Source: Strigops habroptila (taxonomy: Eukaryota; Chordata; Aves; Psittaciformes; Psittacidae). From it: a DNA stretch of 64,000 nucleotides. This document shows, one piece after another, positions 42,131 to 50,110 of this stretch (position 1 is the stretch's first letter; every line of letters starts with the position of its first letter). Location of the stretch: the NCBI RefSeq assembly GCF_004027225.2, contig NC_044301.2, positions 27,281,685-27,345,684 of the forward strand. The letters run 5' to 3'. A program made the translations under genes and the position numbers. The notes under the pieces were generated by a model. It was not told where the DNA came from, did no database searches, and saw only the letters and a program-made list of their open reading frames with translations.

Positions 42131-43500
42131 GACCTATCAACCAGAGAGGTTTGATGCCTGCCGGGACTCATGATCCAGAATGTTGTGAAGGGACTGCCAA
42201 AGCTTGTCTGGTCCTCTGACTACTACCCCCTACTTTTCTTCCATATGGGCACAAAGGATACTACCAGGGAAAACTCAGGATCAGAAGTGACTACAGAGGT
42301 CTGGGGGCAGTACTCAAGGGCATAGGGGACCGGGTGTTGTTTTTCTTAATCCTGCCAGTGATGAGAAAGGGTGTAAGGAGAAGTGCACTGTAGGACTGAT
42401 ATGTAAAACAGGTATTTGTCTTAACCATTACTCTCAGTGAACTCAGGATTGATATATAAAACGGGTATTTGTCTCAACCATTGCTCTCCATGAACTATGA
42501 ACTGTAGCAGGTGTGGTGAGATCGTTTACCCCTTAGAAAGAGATTTTATTGTTCTCTGAAGCAACTTGTGGATTCGGCTCTGTTGATTCAGCTGTGCGTC
42601 CTTGCACAGGGAGGAGGCTGGGAGGTTTCAGTTCTGACAAGCGGACTGGAATGTCCTGGCAAGAACCAAAAAGTGGATGGGAACATCCTTGCAGGAACAA
42701 ACTGTATGGTCAGCAGATAAAAAATCTGCTGAAACGCATGATTCACGGATGCAGCCCATGGCTGGTCACAGTTGTTGTACAATGCTGGGGCAACGGCTAT
42801 CTGATCGACATCCAGACACAATATGGTATAAAAGACCACACGACCACTGGCTACTTGGAAGACTTCTCCCACCGATCTGGACGAAGGGACACTGTATGAC
42901 TCCGTGGTGGTAATTTAACTATTTGACTCTCTCTCTCTCTCTGCAAATCTATTGATATACTGCTTCTATCCTTTTTCTTCCTGCTCTTCCTCTTTTCCTT
43001 CTTCTCTTTTTTTGTATTTTTTACAATAATGTTAGGTAATAAATTGCGTTATTTGGACATTTGACCTCGTTTGTATCTTGATTTCACCCAGCAAGATCCA
43101 AATCCTGTTTGTACTGTCCACTGGGACGTGACATGCACTAATAAAGTAAGTCAATAATTGGCTATAGAAGTGGTGTTCCTGGCATGGTCTTGGGTTCAAT
43201 GACCATGGGACCCTATTTGCATATCAGCACCTTCTTGGGACAGATGGCATGCAACTCACTAAGCAAGGCAAAGCTATTTTTTACAATAGGATGACTGACT
43301 TCATAAGGAGGGCTTTAAACTCGGAATGACGGGGGAGGAAGAGGGTGACTGAGTCCTAGGAGGCAGCTATGAACAGGGTCGATGAGGAAAGGGTATGGGC
43401 TCATGTGATTGGAAGGGATCACAAAGTCAGCAAAATAAGGCTGGGGGGGGGGGAATGGGTACCATCTCCAGCACTTCCATGTAAGCAAGGAAGTGTCTAC
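42131..43500 (+). mobile_element. CR1 5'/ORF1-region fragment (plus), interrupted by a solo LTR
   Basis: 42131-42383 (AATGTTGTGAAGGGACTGCC ... TCTGGTCCTCTGACTACTACCCCC) and 43139-43500 (CTTGGGACAGATGGCATGC ... AGGAGGGCTTTAAACTCGG) read as parts of the CR1 ORF1 region in plus orientation. The LTR at 42389-43133 separates them. Confidence 0.65.
42389..43133 (+). mobile_element. Solo LTR with perfect 5-bp duplication tgcac
   Basis: 745 bp from TGTAGGACTG to GGGACGTGACA, flanked by tgcac at 42384-42388 and 43134-43138. TATA box TATAAAAG near 42827; AATAAATTGCG near 43039. A ~53-bp unit (GGAYTGATATRTAAAACRGGTATTTGTC ...) is tandemly duplicated at 42393-42500, like a U3 enhancer repeat. Its family is not otherwise present here. 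Open frames within it (42549-42899) are not supported as genes. Confidence 0.88.
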
Positions 43501-43547
43501 AAGGCACAATTATGCAAAAATCCCCCAAACCCTCTCAAGGTATTCAA

Positions 43548-43988
43548 CACAGAATCATAGAATAGTTTGGTTGGAAGGGACATTAAAGATCATCTGGTTC
43601 GACCCCCCCTGCCATGGTCAGGGAAACCTTCCATTAGACCAGGTTGGTCAAAGTGTCATCCAACCTGTCCTACAACAGTTCCAGGGATGGGGTATCCACA
43701 ACTTCTCTGGGCAACCTGTTCCAATGTCTCATCACCCTCATAGTAAAGAATTTCTTCCTAATGTCTAATCTGAATCTACACTCTGACAGTTTAGAGCCAT
43801 TCCCCCTTGTCCTGTCACTACATGCCCTTGTAAAAAGTCCCTTTCCGGATTTCTTGTAGGCCCCCTTTGGGTATTGGAAGACTGGTAAAAGGTGTCCTTT
43901 GAGCCTTCTCTTCTCGAGGCTGAAGAAACCCAACTCTCTCAGTCTGTCTTCATAGGAGAGGTACATTAGCCTTTACATCATCTTTGTG
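43548..43988 (-). mobile_element. CR1 3' fragment (minus)
   Basis: The tail reads ACAGAATCATAGAATAGTTTGG in plus sense. The minus strand encodes the ORF2 C-terminus ([42 protein letters not shown]). It is 5'-truncated at CATCATCTTTGTG (43988), directly against the end of ERVL E'. Confidence 0.88.
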
Positions 43989-44025
43989 TCTGTCATGGTT
44001 TGAGCTCGCTTTGGCATCATATATA

Positions 44026-45072
44026 CTAAAATTGGCCATTTGGTTTAGCTGCAGTGTTTGTCACTGTGGTTGGAGTGGCTGCAGTGTCTGCCACTAGGAT
44101 TGGAGTGGCTGCAGCGTCTGCCACTAGGGTTGGAGTGGCTGCAGTGTCTGTTGCCGGGGTTGGTGCAGCTGTTGTGCTTGGGGGTTGAGTAACACCAACA
44201 GCTGCATTGTCTGTTGCTGTCGGGGTGTGAGTAGCTGCTGTGCTTGTCACTGGGGTTGGTGTAGCTGCGGTGCTTGGAGTAGCTATATTGTCTGTTGCTG
44301 TCGGGGTTTGAGTAGCTGCTGTGCTTGTCACTGGGGTTGGTGTAGCTGCGGTGCTTGGAGTAGCCACATTGTCTGTTGCTGTTGGGGTTTGAGTAGCTGC
44401 TGTTCTTGTCACTGGGGTGGGTGTAGCTGCTGTACTTGGAGTAGCTGCGTTGTCTGTTGTGGTCAGGGTTTGAGTAGCTGCTGTGCTTGTAGTTGGAGTA
44501 GCTGCGTTGTCTGTTGCTTTGCCATCAGATCCAGAGACATATTTTTCCCTTTGAAGGTTAGTGTTGAGCAGGGCTCTGTAGGCGTAGGCCAAGCCCCAGC
44601 ACGTTGCCATGATTTGTCCCTCTCTGGTATAACCAGGACGACAGCACACCTCGTTTAAGTGTTTTACTAGTTTTTCCGGATGTTGCACTTGTTCAGGGGT
44701 GAAGTTCCAAAGCACTGGAGGGGCCCACTGGCCTAGATACTTGCCCATACTATCCCACACACCCTGCCACCCATAACTGTCCAGCCTCAGGGAAAATCTC
44801 TTGGTGGTCCTCCTATATCGTTGTCTAACCCTAGACCAGATTTGAACCCGATACTGCTTAACTTTCGAGATCAGACAAAATAGGGTGTTCCCAGGGCGGG
44901 ATGGCCGTAGGCAAAACACACTCCATATGTTTGCCAACATGCTGATCCCCAGCACAATCAGCAGGCAGGTCTCAAGGGTATTCAAAGGCCATCCAAAACC
45001 TTCAGAACTCTCAACTGCTGTTGTAAATAGGCTGGTGGGGGAGCGGGGGGTGTAAGGGAATGCCTCCTCCAT
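44026..45072 (-). pseudogene. ERVL-E' gag, N-terminal part with expanded repeats
   Basis: ATG at 45072 (MEEAFPYTPRS). Hydrophobic segment TCLLIVLGISMLANI, basic RVRQRYRRTTKRFSLR, WDSMGKYLGQWAPPVLWNF, then CWGLAYAYRALLNTNLQREK (the segment missing from ERVL-B) and a long Thr/Ala/Pro-rich repeat tract. The frame is uninterrupted for 349 codons. It ends KPNGQF-stop at the deletion junction, before the capsid. The long mucin-like tract is the largest of the copies here. By itself this reads as a membrane-anchored, Thr-rich protein, but it is a truncated gag. Confidence 0.85.
44229..44552 (-). repeat. 81-bp tandem repeats in gag of E'
   Basis: The motif GAGTAGCTGCTGT recurs at 44229, 44310, 44391 and 44472, an exact 81-bp spacing (27 codons). 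Four units are visible, the outer ones degenerate. Confidence 0.92.
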
Positions 45073-45111
45073 AGGTTGACCCCCCGAGGGGAAAAAAAAG
45101 CTATGCAATTG

Positions 45112-45366
45112 CTAAAATATTTCATTATATACCTCCCAAAAGCATAGAGGTGATGGCCACACCAGAAGCGCAAGCCAGACCAGTTTCATGATCGGTGAGT
45201 CTATTGCATTACAAGCCATTACCATGAAGCACAGTGAAACAAGAACCTTAGCCCAGGCCCCCCAGCTGATAAACGCTAAAACAGCAAATACTGGCTGTAA
45301 GGAAGGTACAACATGCTGAAAAACTGAGATCAAGCGCAACAAGTCTGAGAGCAAAGAAATCACCAT
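45112..45366 (-). CDS. Pre-gag hydrophobic ORF of ERVL-E'
   Basis: ATG at 45366 (MVISLLSDLLRLISVFQHVV), the same start as in B. It shares WGAWAKVLVSLCFMVMACN and ends after VYNEIF because a small indel near 45140 changes the last ~15 residues relative to A and E. The hydrophobic profile is the same. Function unknown. It lies between the primer site (45451-45468) and gag as in the other copies. Confidence 0.45.
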   Translation of the reverse strand: MVISLLSDLLRLISVFQHVVPSLQPVFAVLAFISWGAWAKVLVSLCFMVMACNAIDSPIMKLVWLALLVWPSPLCFWEVYNEIF

Positions 45367-45450
45367 TGTGACGAGTAGTAACAATGAATGCTTATCACAA
45401 ATATGATTAGACACACTCTGGTCAGATCTGTCGTTATCTCAACCCTTCAT

Positions 45451-45468
45451 GCCCCACGTTGGGTGCCG
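45451..45468 (-). promoter_or_regulatory. Primer-binding site of ERVL-E'
   Basis: Minus sense CGGCACCCAACGTGGGGC, two mismatches from the tRNA-Lys(CUU) complement. It lies 8 nt from the LTR end (45477). Confidence 0.85.
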
Positions 45469-45543
45469 CAAAGAACTGTCGTGGTTTGAGCCCAGCCGGT
45501 AACTCAGAACCATGCAGCCGCTCGCTCACTCCCCCCCTTCCTC

Positions 45544-45934
45544 TGTGGAGGACCACTTGGAACAAAATGGACACATGAGCGATCCAGGACTCATGTCAAT
45601 AGCAAGAGTTTGAGTTAGGTCTCACGGCCTAGCATCAAGGTCATCTAAAGGACACTTGTGGGGGCAGAATGAGAAAGTTGGCTCAAGAAGAACAACTCCC
45701 GGATGTGGAATGCAAAACTTGGCAAACTTAAGGACTTGTAAGGCCTTTGAGTGAACTGAAAGCTTTAGCCAATTATAAGCTGTATCTATGCGTGTGTCTC
45801 GTTAAGCTCAACCAATTAGGATTGTATAAGGTCCGCGTGGACACTCAGAGAGAATATATAAACAGCTATCTGGGCTTAATAAAGCGTCAGCATTTAATCA
45901 TATTGGTTGTCCTGCTGTCCGTTTATCTCCCGCA
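45544..45934 (+). mobile_element. 5' LTR of K2
   Basis: TGTGGAGGACC to CTCCCGCA. TATA-like AATATATAAACAG near 45850 and polyadenylation signal AATAAAG near 45880. Confidence 0.94.
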
Positions 45935-45936
45935 AA

Positions 45937-45954
45937 TGGCGCCCGAACCGGGAC
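45937..45954 (+). promoter_or_regulatory. Primer-binding site of K2 (tRNA-Lys3-like)
   Basis: TGGCGCCCGAACCGGGAC, one mismatch from the tRNA-Lys(UUU) complement, 2 nt after the LTR. Confidence 0.88.
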
Positions 45955-46169
45955 CCTCTCACTGTTGCTTTAACTGAGCAATGAAGACAGCTGAATAGCA
46001 GGGTGAGCGGGAAAGCCGACCGGAGTAGTTGCTGTCCCGGCAACTGGTTAAAGGAGTGCACTCAATGAACCGCGATCCGAAGGACGCGATGCCGCTCAAG
46101 GAGCGAAGCCGCCAGGAGGGCGAAGCCGTGACTGCCGTCGCGAAGACTTCAGAGGAAATCTCGCCTGAA

Positions 46170-46178
46170 GCAGGTGAG
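46170..46178 (+). promoter_or_regulatory. Likely major splice donor of K2
   Basis: GCAGGTGAGTGG (AG/GTGAGT, GT at 46174) lies 15-20 nt before the gag ATG, the usual place for the donor used for env mRNA. Confidence 0.6.
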
Positions 46179-46192
46179 TGGTCGGGGAGGAG

Positions 46193-47014
46193 ATGGGAGT
46201 CTCACTGCCTAAAGAAGAGGCAGCAGTAGTAAAGCTCCTCCAACATATACTCTCTAAGAGAGGAATTAAACACGACAAGCTTGTGCTCCGAAACTTATTA
46301 ATATGGTGCCGAGAGAACGGGTTCCCCCCAGATCCACAGGCTGCTTTTAAGGTCGAAACTTGGGAAAAGGTTGGGGAACGGATAACCGACAGCAACAAAG
46401 AAGCTAAGGGACTAGCAACAACTTGGAAGCTGATTCTAACAACCCTTCAAGCGATGAGGGTGGAGCAATCAGCTGCTGCCGGAGCTTTTATAGCTTTACA
46501 GCCCCCATCGTCTAACATCAGAGTTTTCGATCGGCTCCCTGTCCCTTCCCCCACTGCCCCGTCAGCATCTCCAATAGAGGATGAGATGGATCCCTGGAAA
46601 AATGAGGGGATGGAAGTGGATGAATCCTGGTCCGTACCGCTGCCTCCCGACCCCTGCGTAGAGAAGCCACCCAGGGGAGAGCCGCCATCGCTTTTTCCAC
46701 CTCTCCCTCCGTCCATGCCTCCCCCACCAACGTTTCTGCGAAAATCATCCACGCTCGAGCCCCACAGGGAACCGGACTGGGCGCAGAAACTACTTCGAAA
46801 GTTGGAGGACTTGAAAAGAGATAAGATTGCTCGAGAAGAACACAGGGGGGAGGAGGAAGGCGCGATAGCAACCTGCGGGAAGCTCCAGGGGTGGGGGGAG
46901 GTGAGAGGAGAAGCTGCGGGAAGCTCCAGGGGTGGGGGGAGGCGAAAGATGAAACTGCTAAAACTGACGGGGACCCAACACGGCGATGGAGAGGGATTAT
47001 TCAGAATGTGTTAG
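46193..47014 (+). pseudogene. K2 gag: matrix and proline-rich region, truncated
   Basis: ATG at 46193 gives MGVSLPKEE, with Gly-2 suitable for N-myristoylation. The matrix domain (LLQHILSKRGIKHDKL; WCRENGFPPDP; WEKVGERI) has the class II (beta-type) matrix pattern, covering about residues 1-90. A proline-rich linker follows (PSPTAPSASP; PPLPPSMPPPP), then a charged helical stretch (WAQKLLRKLEDLKRDKIAREE). A 41-bp direct repeat (CTGCGGGAAGCTCCAGGGGTGG at 46873 and 46914) and a frame change lead to a stop at 47012-47014. Capsid and nucleocapsid are deleted, and an A17 run follows at 47018. The family role is membrane targeting and particle assembly. Confidence 0.82.
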
Positions 47015-48060
47015 TGAAAAAAAAAAAAAAAAATTTGCAAAAGGATAGAAAAAAAAAGGGGGATTTAAGACAAGGAAGTACAAAATGCAATATAATCTTT
47101 TGTAAATAAGAATATTTAGTTCTAAGTAACTTTAAGCTTGGTGGCTTTGTATATAAAACCAAAACTTTCCAAACCTAAAAAAGGCCTGACCAAAAGAACA
47201 CAATAAGAGTCCTTGTCTAAGATGAATCATTGTAGCTGACATAGTTTTGGAACCTTATGACCTTCGCATAAAATTTATTGTAACCAAAACAGAATTGTAG
47301 CTAAGGAGTAGCTGAAACTAAGCAGATGTTCAGGAGGTGATATAGTGAAGTTAACTGATAAGTAGAAGGACAAGGAGAAATCACTCATTTATGCCAGCAG
47401 TGTCACCGAACTAATTAAGTTGGCAAGTTCTTAACAAGTTCTACAAATCAATTTGGCACCCAGATGAGACACTCTCTGCTCGGCTGCAGGACCTGCTGAG
47501 AACAGGGCTCCCTAGGGCCCCCGGGGAATTTTCCCGGAGGGACCCCTCGACTCACTCGAATCACTGCGGGAGCAGACAAGTACCATCTTTAAGAAAGTAT
47601 TCTTTTGTAAATATTATTTTGTTTTGGTTAACATTCCATAAGTCGTAGGAGATGTCCTGCACGGGAGTCTGTTTGAAGTTTGGATTTTGGTGGGTTAACC
47701 TTTTGTTTGGAGCCTTCTGTAAATCGAGATATAGAAATCTTGTAGGTAAAGGCATATACCCAGCTGCTAGCGCTCGATTGGTATACATTTGGATTTGTTT
47801 CTGTTTGTGACTTGCTGGTATTTGACCTAGTTTTGTGGATTATCACGGTAATGATTTTGGTGTTGACGATATAATATGGTTAAGGCTGCACTGTATGTTG
47901 TGATTGTGTCCTTAATAGTTGTTTGTCTAATTGGATTTTGTTTGTGTTTTAGGTATTGTAGTTGTGTGGAGTGTGTTTGTGGGATCCCTTGTGTGTGTGT
48001 GTGTAAAATTAATAATGGAATATCAACAGAGCGAAGTAATGTATGCAGATATGCAGATAT
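47015..48060 (+). other. K2 internal non-coding insert of unknown origin
   Basis: About 1 kb between gag and pol with no viral coding text. It begins after homopolymeric A runs and A9GGGGGA (47048-47062) and includes a GC-rich block (CCCCGGGGAATTTTCCCGGAGGG near 47520) and T/G-rich text with (TG)n near 47990. Composition resembles a retroviral leader or LTR 3' region of another lineage, but I cannot assign it. Confidence 0.4.
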
Positions 48061-48129
48061 GTTTTTCACGTTAAGAAACCAGCAGGAGTGGCAGAAGGAA
48101 TGTGGAATTAAGAGAGCTCTGCCAGATCC

Positions 48130-48821
48130 CTTAATTTTAGCTTTGGAAAGGGACAGGAGCAATTAGAGAAAGGTCACATTAAACCGACCACAAGCCCTTG
48201 GAATACCCCAATTTTTACAATTCCAAAGAGAAGTGGCAAATGGTGCCTCTATTGCATGATCTGAGGAAAATTAATGAAGTCATGGAGGATATGAGGGCTT
48301 TACAGCCTGGATTACCCTCCCCAAATATGATTCCAAAAAATTGGGACATTTTAATTATCGATTTAAAAGATTGCTTTTTTACCATTCCCCTGCATCCAGA
48401 AGATTATCAGAAATTTGCTTTTTCTGTACCGAGCGTAAACAAAAGTGAACCTATGAAAAGGTACCACTGGGTAGTGTTACCACAGGGCATGAAAAATTCA
48501 CCAACCATGTGCCAGGTTTACGTGGCCTGGGCACTTACTCCAGTACGTGAAGCGCATCACATGCGTTCGGCTATAGTGGCCCTTGCCGTGCCACGAGAAA
48601 TCAAAACTGACAACGGCCTTGGCTATGTAGCTCATTCCACGCAAGCGTTTTTCCAGCTCTGGGGCATTACTCACTTGACGGGTACGCCCCATTCACCTAC
48701 CGGTCAGGCTATGGTCAAACGTATGAATCAGACATTGAAGCGTTTGTTTCAAAAACAAAAAGGGGGAGAAAGTGCTATATCACCAACAGATAGATTAAAC
48801 AAAGTCCTATATATGTGTTAA
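48130..48821 (+). pseudogene. K2 pol: in-frame fusion of RT N-terminus to integrase core
   Basis: RT text starts near 48160 in one frame (the usual [12 protein letters not shown] segment) and moves to the frame open from 48198: [28 protein letters not shown] (first catalytic Asp region) and LPQGMKNSPTMCQ. At about 48535 (VYVAWAL) it passes without a frame break into integrase core text (REIKTDNGLGYVAHS, with the second catalytic Asp; GTPHSPTGQAMVKRMN, where the catalytic Glu would be expected but Val-Lys is read). The RT active site (YxDD), connection, RNase H and the integrase zinc domain are thus deleted. The stop is at 48819. It cannot supply RT or integrase activity. Confidence 0.88.
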
Positions 48822-49114
48822 ATTTCTTACAATTGCCGCAAGATAGCTTGGTGCCACCAATGGTAAAACACGGGGCTGGTCTACAAGGAGGGTTGGAAGA
48901 AGTTAAGAGCAGACAATGTAAGGTAATGATTAAAAACGGGATAACAGGGGCCTGGGAAGGACCAGTTAAGTTAATCACATGGGGAAGAGGATATGCATGT
49001 GTTGTTACAGATACAGGAACCAGATGGATACCAGCCAAGTGGGTAAAGCCATGGCAAGAAAAGTTGCATAACCCACCCGAAAACACCCCAGCACCTAAGG
49101 ACTCCGTGCCATAA
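48815..49114 (+). pseudogene. K2 integrase C-terminal DNA-binding domain
   Basis: A frame adjacent to the RT-integrase fusion, entered by a frameshift near 48815, containing SRQCKVMIKNG, WEGPVKLITWGRGYACVV and GTRWIPAKWVKPW, the SH3-like C-terminal domain of class II integrases. It ends with DSVP-stop. An env start would normally overlap this end. Confidence 0.82.
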
Positions 49115-49310
49115 CTGTGGAACTTGGGAGCCTTGGAGTTTGTGTGTTTGCGAGTATTGTGGGGTCAGATGGTATTGTCGAAGTTCTAGAGCACGCGCAG
49201 GGTAGAAGGTTATCAGTCACAATGGTTCAAGGGATATGTGTCAAATGACATATTGTTTAAGTTAGAGCTCAATATTACTTATCAACAAGGATACAACTGA
49301 GGCCCAATTG

Positions 49311-49789
49311 TAATGATCAGGTACAATTTTGGGATGTGCCGTCTCGAGTTATCGTCTCCTTGTTTGCACCTGGAGTAGCTGCAGCAAAAGCATTAGGAGA
49401 CGTGACTGAGTTAGGGTGTTGGGCCGCAAAGCAGATAAATTTAACATCAGAAGTACTTACACAAATGCTTAATGATGTAGATAGCACAAGACGCTGTTTT
49501 GCAAAATAGAGCTACAATCGATTTTTGCTTTTAGCACAGGGTCACAGGTGTGAGGATTCTGAAGGGTTGGTTGATCTCCTTAGCGAAAGATGGCCTGATG
49601 ATGTTTATAGTCATTCTAATGATCTTAATACTGTTGCCCTGCCTTTTTCACTGTATCCAACGTATGGTAACCAGTGCTATGAAACGTGTCTGGATTGCTC
49701 AAAGAAAAGAAGGGGGATTTGTGGAGGACCACTTGGAACAAAATGGACACATGAGCGATCCAGGACTCATGTCAATAGCAAGAGTTTGA
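49311..49789 (+). pseudogene. K2 env remnant: transmembrane subunit
   Basis: The surface subunit is almost wholly deleted. From 49311 one frame encodes a hydrophobic, Ala/Gly/Val-rich segment and a heptad-type helix of an alpharetrovirus-like transmembrane subunit. A frameshift near 49490 falls just before the conserved LQNR motif region, and another in the following region breaks it again. The last frame (49550-49789) has a hydrophobic anchor of about 25 residues (near 49590-49660) and a short basic tail that runs into the 3' LTR. Family role: membrane fusion during entry. This copy is broken at several places and lacks the receptor-binding subunit. Confidence 0.75.
49701..49719 (+). promoter_or_regulatory. 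Polypurine tract of K2
   Basis: AAAGAAAAGAAGGGGGA directly before the 3' LTR (TTTGTGGAGG), the plus-strand primer position. Confidence 0.85.
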
Positions 49790-50110
49790 GTTAGGTCTCA
49801 TGGCCTAGCATCAAGGTCATCTAAAGGACACTTGTGGGGGCAGAATGAGAAAGTTGGCTCAAGAAGAACAACTCCCGGATGTGGAATGCAAAACTTGGCA
49901 AACTTAAGGACTTGTAAGGCCTTTGAGTGAACTGAAAGCTTTAGCCAATTATAAGCTGTATCTATGCGTGTGTCTCGTTAAGCTCAACCAATTAGGATTG
50001 TATAAGGTCCGCGTGGACACTCAGAGAGAATATATAAACAGCTATCTGGGCTTAATAAAGCGTCAGCATTTAATCATATTGGTTGTCCTGCTGTCCGTTT
50101 ATCTCCCGCA
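49720..50110 (+). mobile_element. 3' LTR of K2
   Basis: 391 bp, TGTGGAGGACC to CTCCCGCA. It is followed by ttcttc and the remainder of the interrupted ERVL LTR. Confidence 0.94.

Larger units (their letters stand above)
43991..45476 (-). mobile_element. ERVL-E': second, truncated internal unit of a tandem provirus
   Basis: From the shared LTR (45477 up) it reads primer site, pre-gag frame, and gag N-terminal half to 44029. After 22 bp of unassigned sequence come the last ~16 bp of an LTR (AGCTCAAACCATGACA in minus sense, 44006-43991). Capsid, pol and the rest of a third LTR are deleted. Confidence 0.82.
45544..50110 (+). mobile_element. Class II (ERVK-like) provirus K2, recent but defective
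   Basis: 4,567 bp. Both LTRs are 391 bp and differ at one position by hand comparison (CACGG versus CATGG, a CpG-type change). Flanks are ttcctc and ttcttc (6 bp, one mismatch). It contains a gag start, an unexplained ~1-kb insert, an RT-integrase fusion, the integrase C-terminus, an env transmembrane remnant and a polypurine tract. Large parts of gag, protease, RT, RNase H and env are missing. Confidence 0.93.

Noticed and set aside
42549..42899. 116-codon open frame
   Set aside because: It lies wholly inside the solo LTR 42389-43133 and crosses its TATA region; no protein motif.
46447..46871. Long antisense open frames
   Set aside because: They are the opposite strand of the GC-rich, proline-coding gag region of K2, an expected artefact of that composition.
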